The notes below the pieces were generated by a model. It saw only the letters and a program-made list of their open reading frames with translations, had not been told where the DNA came from and searched no databases. From positions 124,001-188,000 of the forward strand of contig NZ_CANMLV010000006.1 of assembly GCF_947498825.1 (NCBI RefSeq): DNA of 64,000 nt, given 5' to 3'. Shown here in pieces: positions 11,439 through 19,936 of the stretch. The DNA is from an uncultured Cedecea sp. (GTDB lineage Bacteria > Pseudomonadota > Gammaproteobacteria > Enterobacterales > Enterobacteriaceae). Positions within the stretch are counted from its first letter, which is position 1. Each line of letters begins with the position of its first letter. A program made the translations under genes and the position numbers.

Positions 11439-11756
11439 ATGGCGATTCAGGGTATTGAAGGCGTGCTGCAACAGCTAAGGGCCACCGCGGTTCAAGCGCA
11501 ACAAATCACACCGCAGCCACAAGCCACGGGTAGCGTGAATTTTGCGGGTGAATTACAGGCCGCTCTCGGCCGTATCAGTGAAGCCTCAAATACTGCCAGA
11601 ACCCAGGCAGAGAAATTTTCTCTTGGTGTGCCGGGTATTGGACTGAATGACATGATGGTTGATCTGCAAAAATCCTCAGTATCATTAGCGATGGGTGTCC
11701 AGGTGCGCAATAAACTGGTTAGCGCCTATCAAGAAATGATGAATATGCAAGTTTAG
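11439..11756 (+). CDS. fliE: Flagellar hook-basal body protein FliE
   Basis: 105 aa (E. coli 104). FliE joins the MS ring to the rod and is among the first proteins exported. The conserved C-terminal helix is present ([22 protein letters not shown] and [18 protein letters not shown]). The ATG is preceded by ACAGGGG. It is monocistronic and divergent from fliF. An accessory region starts about 80 bp downstream. Confidence 0.96.
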   Translation: MAIQGIEGVLQQLRATAVQAQQITPQPQATGSVNFAGELQAALGRISEASNTARTQAEKFSLGVPGIGLNDMMVDLQKSSVSLAMGVQVRNKLVSAYQEMMNMQV

Positions 11757-11841
11757 CGAGGTAAGTTATTGATATAAAGCAGTTTTCTACATGGCGGCTT
11801 TAGCGGAGCACGTATGTAGCACAAGATCGCTTAATTTCTCA

Positions 11842-12046
11842 TTAATGAGGTCTATCTGATCTGAGTTGTTTTCTGTCATCCCAGGCACCATAAACTCTGT
11901 GAACCATCTGCGAGTCTGAATGACCCATTTGAGAGGCAACATAATTTGGATTAGCTCCGACTGACAACAACCAGCAGGCAAATGTATGTCTTGACTGGTA
12001 AGCCTTTCTGTGACGCAACCCGGCCTTTCTTAACGCAGCAGTCCAG
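11842..12046 (-). pseudogene. Tyrosine recombinase (phage-type integrase) C-terminal relic
   Basis: Reading the reverse strand from 12046 to a TAA at 11842-11844 gives 67 residues of an integrase catalytic core end: WTAALRKAGLRHRKAYQ, then SRHTFACWLLSVGANPNYV, ASQMGHSDSQMV and HRVYGAWDD. The RHTFA box, the GHSD histidine and the terminal tyrosine in VYGAW match P4/lambdoid-type integrases. In-frame TAG just upstream of the tryptophan codon and loss of everything before it make this a dead fragment. It marks a former mobile element next to phd/doc. No tRNA or att core is recognisable. Confidence 0.8.
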
Positions 12047-12181
12047 ATCTACGAAATTGAATCCAGTGAGTAATGTGATCCTGACTTCCCGTTTATCGCG
12101 TTGACCGATGGGTTGGGTTTCTTTGCTGAAAACGTTTTTGTGGGTAGCTTAACAGCCCACCAGGTGGGTTCTGTTCTCTGC

Positions 12182-12230
12182 TTTATTAAATCACATCTTA
12201 GTTGTACAATTCAGTTGTGATTAATTGAAT
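12182..12230 (+). promoter_or_regulatory. phd/doc promoter-operator candidate
   Basis: A good -10 (TACAAT, 12205-12210) lies 17 nt after a poor -35 (TTTATT, 12182-12187). It sits inside a repeated AGTTGT motif (12200-12205 and 12213-12218) with ACAATTCAGTTGT dyad symmetry. Such overlap of operator and -10 is usual for autorepressed antitoxin-toxin operons. Confidence 0.4.
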
Positions 12231-12245
12231 TCAGCGGAGCCAACC

Positions 12246-12470
12246 ATGATGACCTATACCTTTTCCGACGTTCGCCAGAAATTTGCCAGCGTTCTTGATT
12301 CCGCCGTAACTCAGCCGGTGACAATTACGCGCCGCTCTGCTCCTGACATGGTAATCATCACCGCTGAACAGTTCGCGGAACTGCAAAAAGCAAAGTTTGA
12401 GGCATCTCTGTCTCGCGTAATGAGCAAGCCAAAGAATCAGGCTCTGTTTCAGGAATTAGCTGATAAATGA
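12246..12470 (+). CDS. Phd/YefM-family antitoxin
   Basis: I take the ATG at 12246 (MMTYTFSDVRQKF, 74 aa), 7 nt after a GCGGAG site; the longer ORF adds seven unlike residues. The Phd fold is seen as FSDVRQKFASVLDSA, PVTITRRSAPDMVIITAEQFAEL. The N-terminal part binds DNA; the C-terminal helix (about 50-74) neutralises the toxin. It overlaps the Doc-like gene by ATGA, the standard coupling for this module. The module lies between an integrase relic and long hairpins, so it is probably acquired. Confidence 0.88.
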   Translation: MMTYTFSDVRQKFASVLDSAVTQPVTITRRSAPDMVIITAEQFAELQKAKFEASLSRVMSKPKNQALFQELADK

Positions 12471-12865
12471 TTTTCTTTCTGAGCGTTGAGCAGGTCATCG
12501 CCATTCACGATATCCAAATCGATTACTACGGTGGCTTGCCGGGATTGCGTGATATTGGCACTGTTGAGGGGATGTTAGGCCGCGTAGAAAACCTGCATGT
12601 TTATGAGAGCATCAGTGATTTACACATGTTGGCGGCATCGTTGTTGCTTTCGATAGCTCGCGGTCATGGCTTCAACGATGCCAACAAGAGAACTGCAACG
12701 GCATCGGCCATGGTGTTTCTTGATATGAACGGCTCGCCAATCACACCTAACGATGGCTTTGCTGATTTCGTCGTTGAAGCCGCTCAAGGATTGCATGATG
12801 TGTATGCGGTAGCTGAGAGGTTAAGAGGTCTGACATCGCCCTCAGGGGCGATGTCAGATTGCTGA
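12467..12865 (+). CDS. Doc-family toxin (Fic/Doc fold)
   Basis: 132 aa. The Fic/Doc core motif is intact: RGHGFNDANKRTATASAMVFL, with His, Asn and the ANKR loop that in Doc phosphorylates elongation factor Tu and stops translation. The N-terminal part (SVEQVIAIHDIQIDYYGG-LPGLRD) fits the family. The last codons (SPSGAMSDC) fall inside a perfect 13-bp hairpin at 12829-12858, so the C-terminus may have been formed or replaced when that sequence arrived. The catalytic residues suggest a working toxin. Confidence 0.87.
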   Translation: MIFFLSVEQVIAIHDIQIDYYGGLPGLRDIGTVEGMLGRVENLHVYESISDLHMLAASLLLSIARGHGFNDANKRTATASAMVFLDMNGSPITPNDGFADFVVEAAQGLHDVYAVAERLRGLTSPSGAMSDC

Positions 12866-13018
12866 CAAAGAAGGAAAAAACGTGGTTTTTCCTTCTTTGT
12901 GGTGAGCAGCCGAAAATCAATAACTTGATTTTCCTTGTTTTTTATTAGGTGGTCTCTATTTATTCAGAGATGACTTAAGGTTTGTCAATACTCTGAAATC
13001 GCCCTCAGGGGCGATGTT
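12829..13018. repeat. Tandem strong hairpins with a duplicated palindrome, 3' of doc
   Basis: Hairpin A has a 13-bp perfect stem TCTGACATCGCCC (12829-12841) with loop TCAG (12842-12845) and its complement (12846-12858). Hairpin B is a 15-bp perfect stem ACAAAGAAGGAAAAA (12865-12879) with 12886-12900. The core palindrome of A (ATCGCCC-TCAG-GGGCGAT) recurs at 12998-13015, again followed by TGACAAAG, so direct repeats flank about 150 bp. Hairpin B followed by U-rich sequence could end the phd/doc transcript. The direct repeats suggest an inserted or duplicated small element. Confidence 0.7.
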
Positions 13019-13174
13019 TTATGACAAAGTTTAAAGTTCCATCTCCGATAAACTTATCCAAATTTTGCTATTTATTCTGTCATCATGAAAGAGCATTCAC
13101 AGACATAACGTCAGTAGAGCCCGCTATTTTACCCAATAAACCTCTTCTCTTTTTTCTGTCTTGTTTAATGACTG

Positions 13175-13264
13175 ATACCCAAAATAATTCGGGTGGCCTG
13201 TAGGCGCGAGGTGAGGCGAGCCTCACGCACGCAACACCCAAGTCATTTGAAGTATGACGGGTAT
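13175..13264. repeat. Dispersed MITE-like repeat, copy A
   Basis: 90 bp bounded by ATACCCAAAATAATTCGGGT and the inverted end ATACCCGTCATACTTCAAAT (read on the other strand). The inner part holds a GTGAGGCGAGCCTCAC palindrome. It is one of seven related copies in this window. No coding capacity. Confidence 0.75.
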
Positions 13265-13564
13265 AAATGAATATGACTTTCTTCCGGGGACTGTTTCACC
13301 TGCCTTCATGAAGCGATCTCTTATCGATACAGTGAGCTTCAGGGAAGTCGTTTTTTGATATGAGCGATTGTGAATATTCGTTATCAATGACGACAACTGC
13401 CTTTGCCGATGTTCTTTGATGGCCTCTCACTTTATCGTCGTTATTAATCCAGGTCATGAAACCTGCTGATTTTCGTGATAATTGCTTACGCTTTGGTCGA
13501 AAATCCGTTAATTTTTCGGTAATCGCTGTAATTTCGCTGTTAATCACAGGAGAAAGACGACTTT
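13265..13564. other. Leader before the RpiR-type regulator
   Basis: 300 bp with no supported gene. It must contain the promoter for the regulator at 13565. I see no clear operator; the segment 13480-13540 is rich in short AAATCCGTTAATTTTTCGGT-like inverted pieces. Confidence 0.4.
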
Positions 13565-14419
13565 ATGAACCCGCAAGAAATGCTGGAAAAAAAGACGGTT
13601 TTATTAACCCCCGAACTACAGCGTGCCGCAGACTTTATTCGCCAGTATCCTCATGATGCAATTAATCTCTCGATGCGCGCTTTTGCCGACCAGGTGGGTG
13701 TGAAGCCTGCAACGTTATTGCGTCTGGCGCAGCGTCTGGAATATTCCGGCTGGGAAGCCTTTAAACAAGATTTTGTTCAGGCTTTAGGGCTGAACCATGA
13801 AAGTTATCAGAGCCGCGCCAGGAAACTGTTAAGTCACAGCAGTTCGACCACGCTGTATCAGGCTATGTTTAACGCACATAACGACAATTTACATGAAACC
13901 TGGCAGCAAAATCATCAGCAAATGAGCGCCGTTATTGAGGCCCTGTTCCGGGCGGAACATGTCTATATTTGTGGTTTCCGTGCCAGTTATCCGGTGGCTT
14001 ACAGCCTGTTTTATAGCTACCGGCTATTTGAAAAACACGTTTCACTGATTGACGGTCAGGCCAGCAATTATGAAGTTTTTACACGAGAGCTGACCACCGA
14101 CGATGTGGTGCTGATGATCGGTTTTTCACCCTATTCCCGAGAGTCGCTTGACGTGCTGGAGGCTGCCCGTCTTGCCGGGAGTAAAATCGTTGCGCTGACT
14201 GACTCACCGCTGTCGCCGCTTGCACAATATGCGACCCATACACTCTATTTTTCATCACACAGTCCTTCATTTTTTCCCTCCGTTGTGGCGGCTATGGGAA
14301 TGGCAGAATCACTGCTCGCGCTTCTGGTTACCCGTTATGGGGATAAAGCCGTAGGGAAAATCGCCCGTGCAGAACAATTCTTTTTCTCTTGCGGGGCTTG
14401 GGTAAAGGCTACTCGCTGA
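13565..14419 (+). CDS. RpiR/MurR-family transcriptional regulator
   Basis: 284 aa. The N-terminal HTH_6 domain (about 1-75: LQRAADFIRQYPHDAINLSMRA, FADQVGVKPATLLRLAQRLEYSG) is followed by a SIS sugar-phosphate binding domain (about 125-260: VYICGFRASYPVAYSLFY, DDVVLMIGFSPYSRESLDVLE, GSKIVALTDSPLSPLA). Such proteins sense phosphosugars or related metabolites. AGGAGA lies 12 nt before the ATG. No metabolic target gene is adjacent, so its effector cannot be guessed. It stands alone between the mobile scar and yedD, where E. coli also carries variable genes. Confidence 0.88.
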   Translation: MNPQEMLEKKTVLLTPELQRAADFIRQYPHDAINLSMRAFADQVGVKPATLLRLAQRLEYSGWEAFKQDFVQALGLNHESYQSRARKLLSHSSSTTLYQAMFNAHNDNLHETWQQNHQQMSAVIEALFRAEHVYICGFRASYPVAYSLFYSYRLFEKHVSLIDGQASNYEVFTRELTTDDVVLMIGFSPYSRESLDVLEAARLAGSKIVALTDSPLSPLAQYATHTLYFSSHSPSFFPSVVAAMGMAESLLALLVTRYGDKAVGKIARAEQFFFSCGAWVKATR

Positions 14420-14566
14420 ACGAAATGAGTCTCTGATATCTGATGCAAAAGAACGCTATCCGGTAAGTAAGGCGACAGGGGCGTGGCTTAATGCTATTTT
14501 GAACTTGGGGGACAGCCAGGATTACTGGCAGGATCTGACATTATCCAGGTGAATAAGGAAACGCGG

Positions 14567-14992
14567 ATGAAACAAGGACTACTGATAGCAGGGCTCTTAT
14601 TGCTAACGGGCTGTGCCGGGAAAGAGTATTCTGAGGTAATAGCGCATCCAGCACCCGCCGGCCTTACGGGATACTGGCAGTCAGTGGGCCCGCAAAGCGA
14701 ACTTATCAGCCCCGAAGCCCTGGCATCGCTGGTGGTCATGCCGGATGGAACAACCCTCGACTGCCGCCAGTGGCAACGAGTGATCGCCGTTTCAGGTAAG
14801 CTATCCCTGAAGTCAGATGGCGAGAGCTGGCAAAATACCACTGAAAAAGAGGATATTTACTCACTGGTACCGCGCGATAACCAGCTTAAATATGCGGGAA
14901 TGACTTTACAGCGCGTGAGTCAGCTAACAAGCGAATGCACTCAGGCCCTGCAAAACTTGCAAGTGGCCATTGAGCAACAACCGCTTCCGTGA
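14567..14992 (+). CDS. yedD: YedD family outer-membrane-type lipoprotein
   Basis: The start at 14567 gives MKQGLLIAGLLLLTGCAGKE: a signal peptide with lipobox LTGC, so the mature chain starts at Cys17. It is 141 aa (E. coli about 137). The family block LDCRQWQRVIAVSGKLSLKS is conserved. Function is unknown in E. coli. Its place next to fliT is conserved between the species. It converges on fliT. Confidence 0.9.
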   Translation: MKQGLLIAGLLLLTGCAGKEYSEVIAHPAPAGLTGYWQSVGPQSELISPEALASLVVMPDGTTLDCRQWQRVIAVSGKLSLKSDGESWQNTTEKEDIYSLVPRDNQLKYAGMTLQRVSQLTSECTQALQNLQVAIEQQPLP

Positions 14993-15004
14993 GTTGTTTT
15001 GTGA

Positions 15005-15394
15005 TTATAATTCACCGCTGACGACTGGCTCAGCGTCCGGGCTATTGGCTGGCAGCAATAACATACCCGCCAGCCGACCGTAAGCGAGGTTAACTGACTG
15101 TTGCTGATTCCCCTGGTGAATAAGCACTTTTAGCTCATCCATCCGTTCCAGTAACAGCCGTTTCACTTCAGCTTCATTTTCCAGTAACTGACGCAGAATC
15201 TCCCGTACTTTACCGGGGAAGGGACTGTCAGCTGCGTTAGCATTACTGGCAGAAAGGGCGTTCACATGCTGGATATAATTCAATTCTCCGTCGATTAACG
15301 CCTCCCACTGTTGAGTTCTGGCCATAATCAGCATTTGGTTACTCAGCAGCAGTAACTGCTGCCAGTCTGCAAGGGAGGAAGAAGTGGGTGTCAT
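15005..15394 (-). CDS. fliT: Flagellar chaperone and FlhDC regulator FliT
   Basis: 129 aa, helical. FliT is the export chaperone for the filament cap FliD and an anti-FlhD4C2 factor when unloaded. Helices around WQQLLLLSNQMLIMARTQQWEALIDGELNYIQ and VREILRQLLENEAEVKRLLLERMDELK match the four-helix family fold. Its start overlaps the fliS stop. Sequence conservation is low, as is usual; context makes the call secure. Confidence 0.93.
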   Translation of the reverse strand: MTPTSSSLADWQQLLLLSNQMLIMARTQQWEALIDGELNYIQHVNALSASNANAADSPFPGKVREILRQLLENEAEVKRLLLERMDELKVLIHQGNQQQSVNLAYGRLAGMLLLPANSPDAEPVVSGEL

Positions 15395-15804
15395 TACGGC
15401 ATGTCCTGGGTTAAACCAGCGGAAGGATTAATTTGATTCCATGCATCTGCAATACCTTCAAGCAGCCCCTGTACTTCGGTGAGTGCCTGTTTGTTATTAC
15501 GAAGATTCGCTTCCAGCAGACGGCGTACCATGTAGTCATACAGGCTATCAAGATTGCCTGTAAGTTCACTGTTGACCGAGTGATCAAGGCCTGCTTGCAG
15601 GCCATTGGTAATAATATTCACCGCTTTTGAAATGGCCTGACCCTTGCCCGCAATGTCACCTTGATCCATCAGGATCTCGGCTTTTTTTAAGGCGCTGGTC
15701 GCGCCTTCAAAGAGCATCACCACTAATTGATAGGGTGAGGCGCTCAGGACCGCACTTTCCAGGCCGACTTGGGCGTATGCATTAACTCCGGCGCGATTAT
15801 ACAT
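15394..15804 (-). CDS. fliS: Flagellin export chaperone FliS
   Basis: 136 aa, the same as E. coli. It begins MYNRAGVNAYAQVGLESAVLSASPYQLVVML, with MLFEGATSALKKAEILMDQG next. FliS caps the C-terminus of FliC until export. It is the middle gene of fliDST, 12 bp after fliD. Confidence 0.97.
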   Translation of the reverse strand: MYNRAGVNAYAQVGLESAVLSASPYQLVVMLFEGATSALKKAEILMDQGDIAGKGQAISKAVNIITNGLQAGLDHSVNSELTGNLDSLYDYMVRRLLEANLRNNKQALTEVQGLLEGIADAWNQINPSAGLTQDMP

Positions 15805-15816
15805 CTGTATATCCTT

Positions 15817-17235
15817 TTATGAACTCATTGCTTCGAACTGCTTCGTCAGATAGTTACCGGTATTCGTTAGCTGATTCACCATCTTATCGAGCTCGGTAAA
15901 CTGTTTTTTATAGCGCTCAATGACGCTGTTAATGCTGACATTGGTGGTCTTAATTTTGTCATCAAGATTTTTCAGCGTTTTATCAATGCCGTTAGTGGCA
16001 TTTTTGATTGCTCCGTCACTGGCCAGGACACTGGTTAAAAGCTTATTAATCTGGACGCCAAATCCCGTTTTTTCACCATCGCCTACAAAGAATTCGCTCA
16101 CGCTGGTGGGTTTCTCATTGAGGGCTTTATCCAGTTGGGCATCGTCGATGCTCAGTCTGCCGTTAATATCCTGGGTCAGACCCAACGAGGCGAGGTTACC
16201 AAATTCACCCGTTTGTGATGAACTCAGCATGGAGCGAAGCTGAGTCTGAATGCCACGTAGCGTACCGTCCCCCAACAGATCGCCATTCGAACTGTCTTGC
16301 GTGGTGCTGTCTTTATCCACAGCGGTGAATTTGGTTTGTGAATCAATGGTGGTCTGGAGTGAGTTATAGGCATCCACAAAGGCTTTCACTGCGGTTTTCA
16401 TGGGGGCGGTATCTTTGGTGACGGTTAATTTTTCCGCTTTGTCTTCCGTTGTTGCCGTCAAATTCAGGGTGAGACCTTCCGGTGCGCCGGTGATGGTATT
16501 GCTGCTACGGGTGATGGGGATATTATTAATTTTTAGCTCAGCATCTTTAGCTTCAACTTTTTGCTCCATACCATTTTGACTGGCGGTTTTGTCATAACCA
16601 ATGGCTGCCTGTAGTTCGTCATCACCCGTGACGCTAATCGTCATGGCATTTTTTTCGCCGGTATCCCGGGCAGTAAAGGACAAATGGAAGCTATTATCAT
16701 CTGCCTGAATAATACTGGCCGTTACGCCACCCTGTTGCTTATTGACGGCATCACGGATTGCGGTCAGTGAGGTTTGATCGTCACTCAATGACACTTTCAT
16801 CACTTTTTGGTCATCGCCGCTACCCTGGGTAAACACCAGCGTACGCGGTTCTTCAGCAGCGCTTTTAACGGTAGTTAATGGCGTGTCTTTGCTGTCAAAT
16901 TTACCCGATACCAATGATTGTGCCTGAGCCAGTTGGGTGACTTCTACGGAGTAGTCGCCGGCGGTTGCCGCTGCATCAATAGTGGCAGTAAAGGCTTTAT
17001 TGGTGCTGGTCACTTTTGTGGTGGCAATGTTTTGCGCTTTTGATAACGCTTCAGCCGCACTTTGCACTTTTTGCACAGAACTCTGCACCACGCTCCAGGC
17101 CGTCAGCTTGGCTTTATATGAGGTTTGCTGGCTGGTAAGGGGGGTGAGCCGTCCTTGTTCAGCTTTAGTTAAATCATCAAGCAGATCACCGAGTTTTAAA
17201 TTAGAACCCACACCGAGCGCACTGACGCTTGCCAT
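15817..17235 (-). CDS. fliD: Flagellar filament capping protein FliD
   Basis: 472 aa (E. coli 468). The N-terminal D0/D1 coiled-coil begins ASVSALGVGSNLKLGDLLDDL and the C-terminal coiled coil ends VIERYKKQFTELDKMVNQL-NTGNYLTKQFEAM. The central region is variable and surface-exposed. FliD forms the pentameric cap that folds incoming flagellin. A consensus sigma-28 promoter lies 38 bp upstream. Confidence 0.96.
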   Translation of the reverse strand: MASVSALGVGSNLKLGDLLDDLTKAEQGRLTPLTSQQTSYKAKLTAWSVVQSSVQKVQSAAEALSKAQNIATTKVTSTNKAFTATIDAAATAGDYSVEVTQLAQAQSLVSGKFDSKDTPLTTVKSAAEEPRTLVFTQGSGDDQKVMKVSLSDDQTSLTAIRDAVNKQQGGVTASIIQADDNSFHLSFTARDTGEKNAMTISVTGDDELQAAIGYDKTASQNGMEQKVEAKDAELKINNIPITRSSNTITGAPEGLTLNLTATTEDKAEKLTVTKDTAPMKTAVKAFVDAYNSLQTTIDSQTKFTAVDKDSTTQDSSNGDLLGDGTLRGIQTQLRSMLSSSQTGEFGNLASLGLTQDINGRLSIDDAQLDKALNEKPTSVSEFFVGDGEKTGFGVQINKLLTSVLASDGAIKNATNGIDKTLKNLDDKIKTTNVSINSVIERYKKQFTELDKMVNQLTNTGNYLTKQFEAMSS

Positions 17236-17272
17236 ATTCTATTCCTTCATTAAACGGATACCAGTGGCACAG

Positions 17273-17299
17273 TTATCGGCACCCGTTACAGGAAGTTTA
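17273..17299 (-). promoter_or_regulatory. Sigma-28 (FliA) promoter of fliDST
   Basis: On the reverse strand: TAAACTTC, 11 nt, GCCGATAA. The -10 is a perfect match and the -35 matches TAAAGTTT in 6 of 8. Spacing is canonical. Confidence 0.9.
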
Positions 17300-17381
17300 A
17301 TAAAAAAGCATCTGGAGCAATGGCGAAGTTAAGCAGGGTTTAGGGGGGTATTTCATCTTTCAAGGAATTTTAAAAAAAGGC

Positions 17382-17408
17382 TAAAGATCGTTTTAAAGGA
17401 GTCGATAA
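17382..17408 (+). promoter_or_regulatory. Sigma-28 (FliA) promoter of fliC
   Basis: TAAAGATC (17382-17389), 11 nt, GTCGATAA (17401-17408): close to TAAAGTTT-N11-GCCGATAA. It lies 68 bp before the fliC ATG, the usual position. Confidence 0.88.
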
Positions 17409-17476
17409 CGGTATCAACGGCAAGCAAGCCGTAGGCCCGCAGCCTGAAACTTAAACTTACAGAAAGGAATACGACT

Positions 17477-18880
17477 ATGGCAGTAATTAGTACTAACAGC
17501 TTGTCGCTGATGACTCAAAATAACCTGAACAAATCCCAGGCTTCTCTGGGCAGTGCTATTGAGCGTTTGTCTTCTGGCTCACGTATCAACAGTGCTAAAG
17601 ACGATGCTTCTGGCCAGGCAATTGCCAACCGTTTTACTTCTAACATTAACGGTCTGACTACCGCAGCGCGTAATGCTAACGACGGTATTTCCATGGCGCA
17701 GACTGCTGAAGGTGCGTTGAGCGAAATCAACAACAACTTACAGCGTGTGCGTGACCTGACGGTGAAAGCGCAGAACAGCTCTAACTCTGCCTCTGATATT
17801 GACTCCATCCAGTCTGAAGTTAACCAGCGTATGGAAGAGATTGACCGCGTTACCAAGCAGACCGACTTTAACGGTATCAAAATTCTTGATAACCGTGGTG
17901 GTGACGCTAAGCCTTATAATTTCCAGGTTGGCGCTAAAGACAGCGAGCAGATCAATATTGATATCAATTCAAGCGCTGGCTGGAATCTGGCTGCTGCTGG
18001 TCTGAATGGTGCTTCAAATGAAGTATTGAACCGCAATACAGAAAGTTTAAAAGGAGCAACAGAGACATATAACGATAAGTATACTGAAGTCCTTACAGCT
18101 AAATTAGATGCTGCTAAAGATGGTTATACTACTTATGGTGAGAAGGCAACTGAGGCTGAGGATGCTGCTAAAGCCCTTGCTGAAGCTCTGGCTGATCCTA
18201 CTAAAACTGCTGATGAATTGAAAGAGGCAACTGATGCATCAACTAAAGCTACGACTGAGCAAGCTAAGGCTCTTGAGGCATTTAAAAAGAGTGCAGGTAT
18301 CGATTCCAAAACCAATCTTTCGAATGAAACTCATACTGCAATAGCTGCATACTATACGGCTGCAGAGAACCTTTCTGATGCAGATCCTGATGACGCTGAA
18401 GCAGTAGCAGCAGCAAAAGTAGCAGCAGCAACAGCAGCAGCTAGCGTTGCTGGTAAAATCTCTGGTTTAGATACCACGGCAAAAGATGCTGCAGCTAAAG
18501 CGATTAACGATAAACCAGGAGCTCTAGTCAATGGTAGCCTGCGTACCGTTGCAGCGACCGGCTTCGACGTTCTGTCCGGTACCGTTGACTCTAACGGGGC
18601 AACTGATGGTAGCCCACTGGCTGACATTGATGCAGCCCTTAAAGCTGTCGATGAGCAACGTAGCTCCCTGGGTGCGTCTCAGAACCGTTTTGAGTCCACC
18701 ATCTCTAACCTGAACAACACCGTTAACAACCTGTCTTCAGCCCGTAGCCGTATTGAAGATGCAGACTACGCGGTAGAAGTTTCTAACATGTCTAAAGCAC
18801 AGATCCTGCAACAGGCGGGTACTTCTGTTCTGTCTCAGGCAAACCAGGTTCCTCAGGCAATGATGTCTCTGCTGCGTTAA
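17477..18880 (+). CDS. fliC: Flagellin FliC with a helical, Ala-rich variable domain
   Basis: 467 aa filament subunit. The conserved N-terminal D0/D1 (about 1-175: [13 protein letters not shown]-type start, [33 protein letters not shown]) and C-terminal D1/D0 (about 385-467: [30 protein letters not shown]) are intact. Residues about 185-340 are the variable region. Here it is Ala/Lys/Glu/Thr-rich and looks alpha-helical, with runs such as [17 protein letters not shown], and its DNA is richer in A/T and in GCA repeats than the flanks. AAAGGAAT precedes the ATG. An intrinsic terminator follows. Confidence 0.97.
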   Translation: MAVISTNSLSLMTQNNLNKSQASLGSAIERLSSGSRINSAKDDASGQAIANRFTSNINGLTTAARNANDGISMAQTAEGALSEINNNLQRVRDLTVKAQNSSNSASDIDSIQSEVNQRMEEIDRVTKQTDFNGIKILDNRGGDAKPYNFQVGAKDSEQINIDINSSAGWNLAAAGLNGASNEVLNRNTESLKGATETYNDKYTEVLTAKLDAAKDGYTTYGEKATEAEDAAKALAEALADPTKTADELKEATDASTKATTEQAKALEAFKKSAGIDSKTNLSNETHTAIAAYYTAAENLSDADPDDAEAVAAAKVAAATAAASVAGKISGLDTTAKDAAAKAINDKPGALVNGSLRTVAATGFDVLSGTVDSNGATDGSPLADIDAALKAVDEQRSSLGASQNRFESTISNLNNTVNNLSSARSRIEDADYAVEVSNMSKAQILQQAGTSVLSQANQVPQAMMSLLR

Positions 18881-18896
18881 TTATTACTCAGCGCTT

Positions 18897-18923
18897 AAAA
18901 AACTCGCTTCGGCGAGTTTTTTT
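18897..18923 (+). terminator. fliC intrinsic terminator
   Basis: Stem AAAACTCGC / GCGAGTTTT with a UUCG tetraloop followed by a T run, 16 bp after the fliC stop. Confidence 0.93.
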
Positions 18924-19128
18924 ATTGTTACTGCCTCCCGTTTTATTCAAAGGTCACTATAAAAATCCGGGTATCGATCCCCATCGCTAACCGGTTAATA
19001 CAGATAAAACAGCAGAATAAATGTTCCCAGCCAATGCTAGCAATTTTGGGTGTTTTTTTCGCCATATCTTGCTTGCTACTGCCAAATATACCCGCTATTT
19101 CCCCCACTATTCTGACGATTAAAACGCC

Positions 19129-19155
19129 TACAGAAACGGATAATTGTGCCGATAA
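19129..19155 (+). promoter_or_regulatory. Sigma-28-type promoter of fliA
   Basis: A perfect GCCGATAA (19148-19155) is preceded after 11 nt by TACAGAAA, which matches the -35 consensus in only 4 of 8. fliA is usually driven by both a class II FlhDC-dependent and a sigma-28 promoter. The weak -35 fits a secondary autoregulatory promoter. Confidence 0.6.
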
Positions 19156-19177
19156 ATAAACTAACGCAGGGCTGTTT

Positions 19178-19900
19178 ATGGTGAACGCACTCTATACCGC
19201 TGAAGGTGTCATGGATAAACACTCACTGTGGCTGCGCTATGTTCCATTGGTCCGCCATGAAGCATTGCGTTTACAAGTTCGTCTACCCGCCAGTGTTGAA
19301 CTTGACGATCTGCTGCAAGCCGGGGGGATTGGTTTGCTGAATGCGGTGGACAGGTATGACGCTTTACAGGGCACCGCTTTTACGACTTATGCGGTACAGC
19401 GCATTCGTGGGGCGATGCTGGACGAACTACGCAGTCGAGACTGGGCACCCCGTAGTGTCAGACGCAATGCGCGTGGTGTGGCCCAGGCTATCGGGCAGCT
19501 GGAACAAGAGCTCGGGCGTAATGCCACAGAGACCGAAGTCGCAGCGCGATTAAATATTTCGCTGGAAAGTTATCGTCAGATGTTGCTCGACACTAACAAT
19601 AGCCAGTTGTTCTCTTATGACGAATGGCATGAAGAACACGGTGACGGGATTGAACTGATAACCGAGCAGCATCAGCAGGAAAACCCGCTTCAGGCATTAC
19701 TGGACGGCAACCTGCGACAGCGGGTAATGGAGGCGATAGAAAAATTACCCGAGCGTGAGCAACAGGTTTTAACCCTTTATTACCAGGAAGAGCTCAACCT
19801 CAAAGAGATTGGCGCGGTACTGGAAGTAGGGGAGTCAAGAGTCAGTCAGCTACATAGCCAGGCGATTAAACGCTTGCGAAGCAAGCTGGGCAAGTTATAG
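19178..19900 (+). CDS. fliA: RNA polymerase sigma factor for flagellar operons (sigma-28)
   Basis: 240 aa. Region 2 (LDDLLQAGGIGLLNAVDRYD, FTTYAVQRIRGAMLDELRSRDW), region 3 (GRNATETEVAARLNI) and region 4 (LPEREQQVLTLYYQEELNLK, EIGAVLEVGESRVSQLHSQA) are all conserved. FliA transcribes late flagellar and chemotaxis genes until FlgM is exported. The ATG at 19178 is preceded by AGGG; an in-frame ATG at codon 12 is less likely, as homologues start at the residue equivalent to N3. Confidence 0.98.
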   Translation: MVNALYTAEGVMDKHSLWLRYVPLVRHEALRLQVRLPASVELDDLLQAGGIGLLNAVDRYDALQGTAFTTYAVQRIRGAMLDELRSRDWAPRSVRRNARGVAQAIGQLEQELGRNATETEVAARLNISLESYRQMLLDTNNSQLFSYDEWHEEHGDGIELITEQHQQENPLQALLDGNLRQRVMEAIEKLPEREQQVLTLYYQEELNLKEIGAVLEVGESRVSQLHSQAIKRLRSKLGKL

Positions 19901-19936
19901 ACCTGGCGAAAAATTCTATAACGATGGGGAATCAAA

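Noticed and set aside
12225-12245. Longer start for the Phd antitoxin
   Set aside because: It overlaps the promoter -10 region, lacks a ribosome site and adds residues absent from the family.
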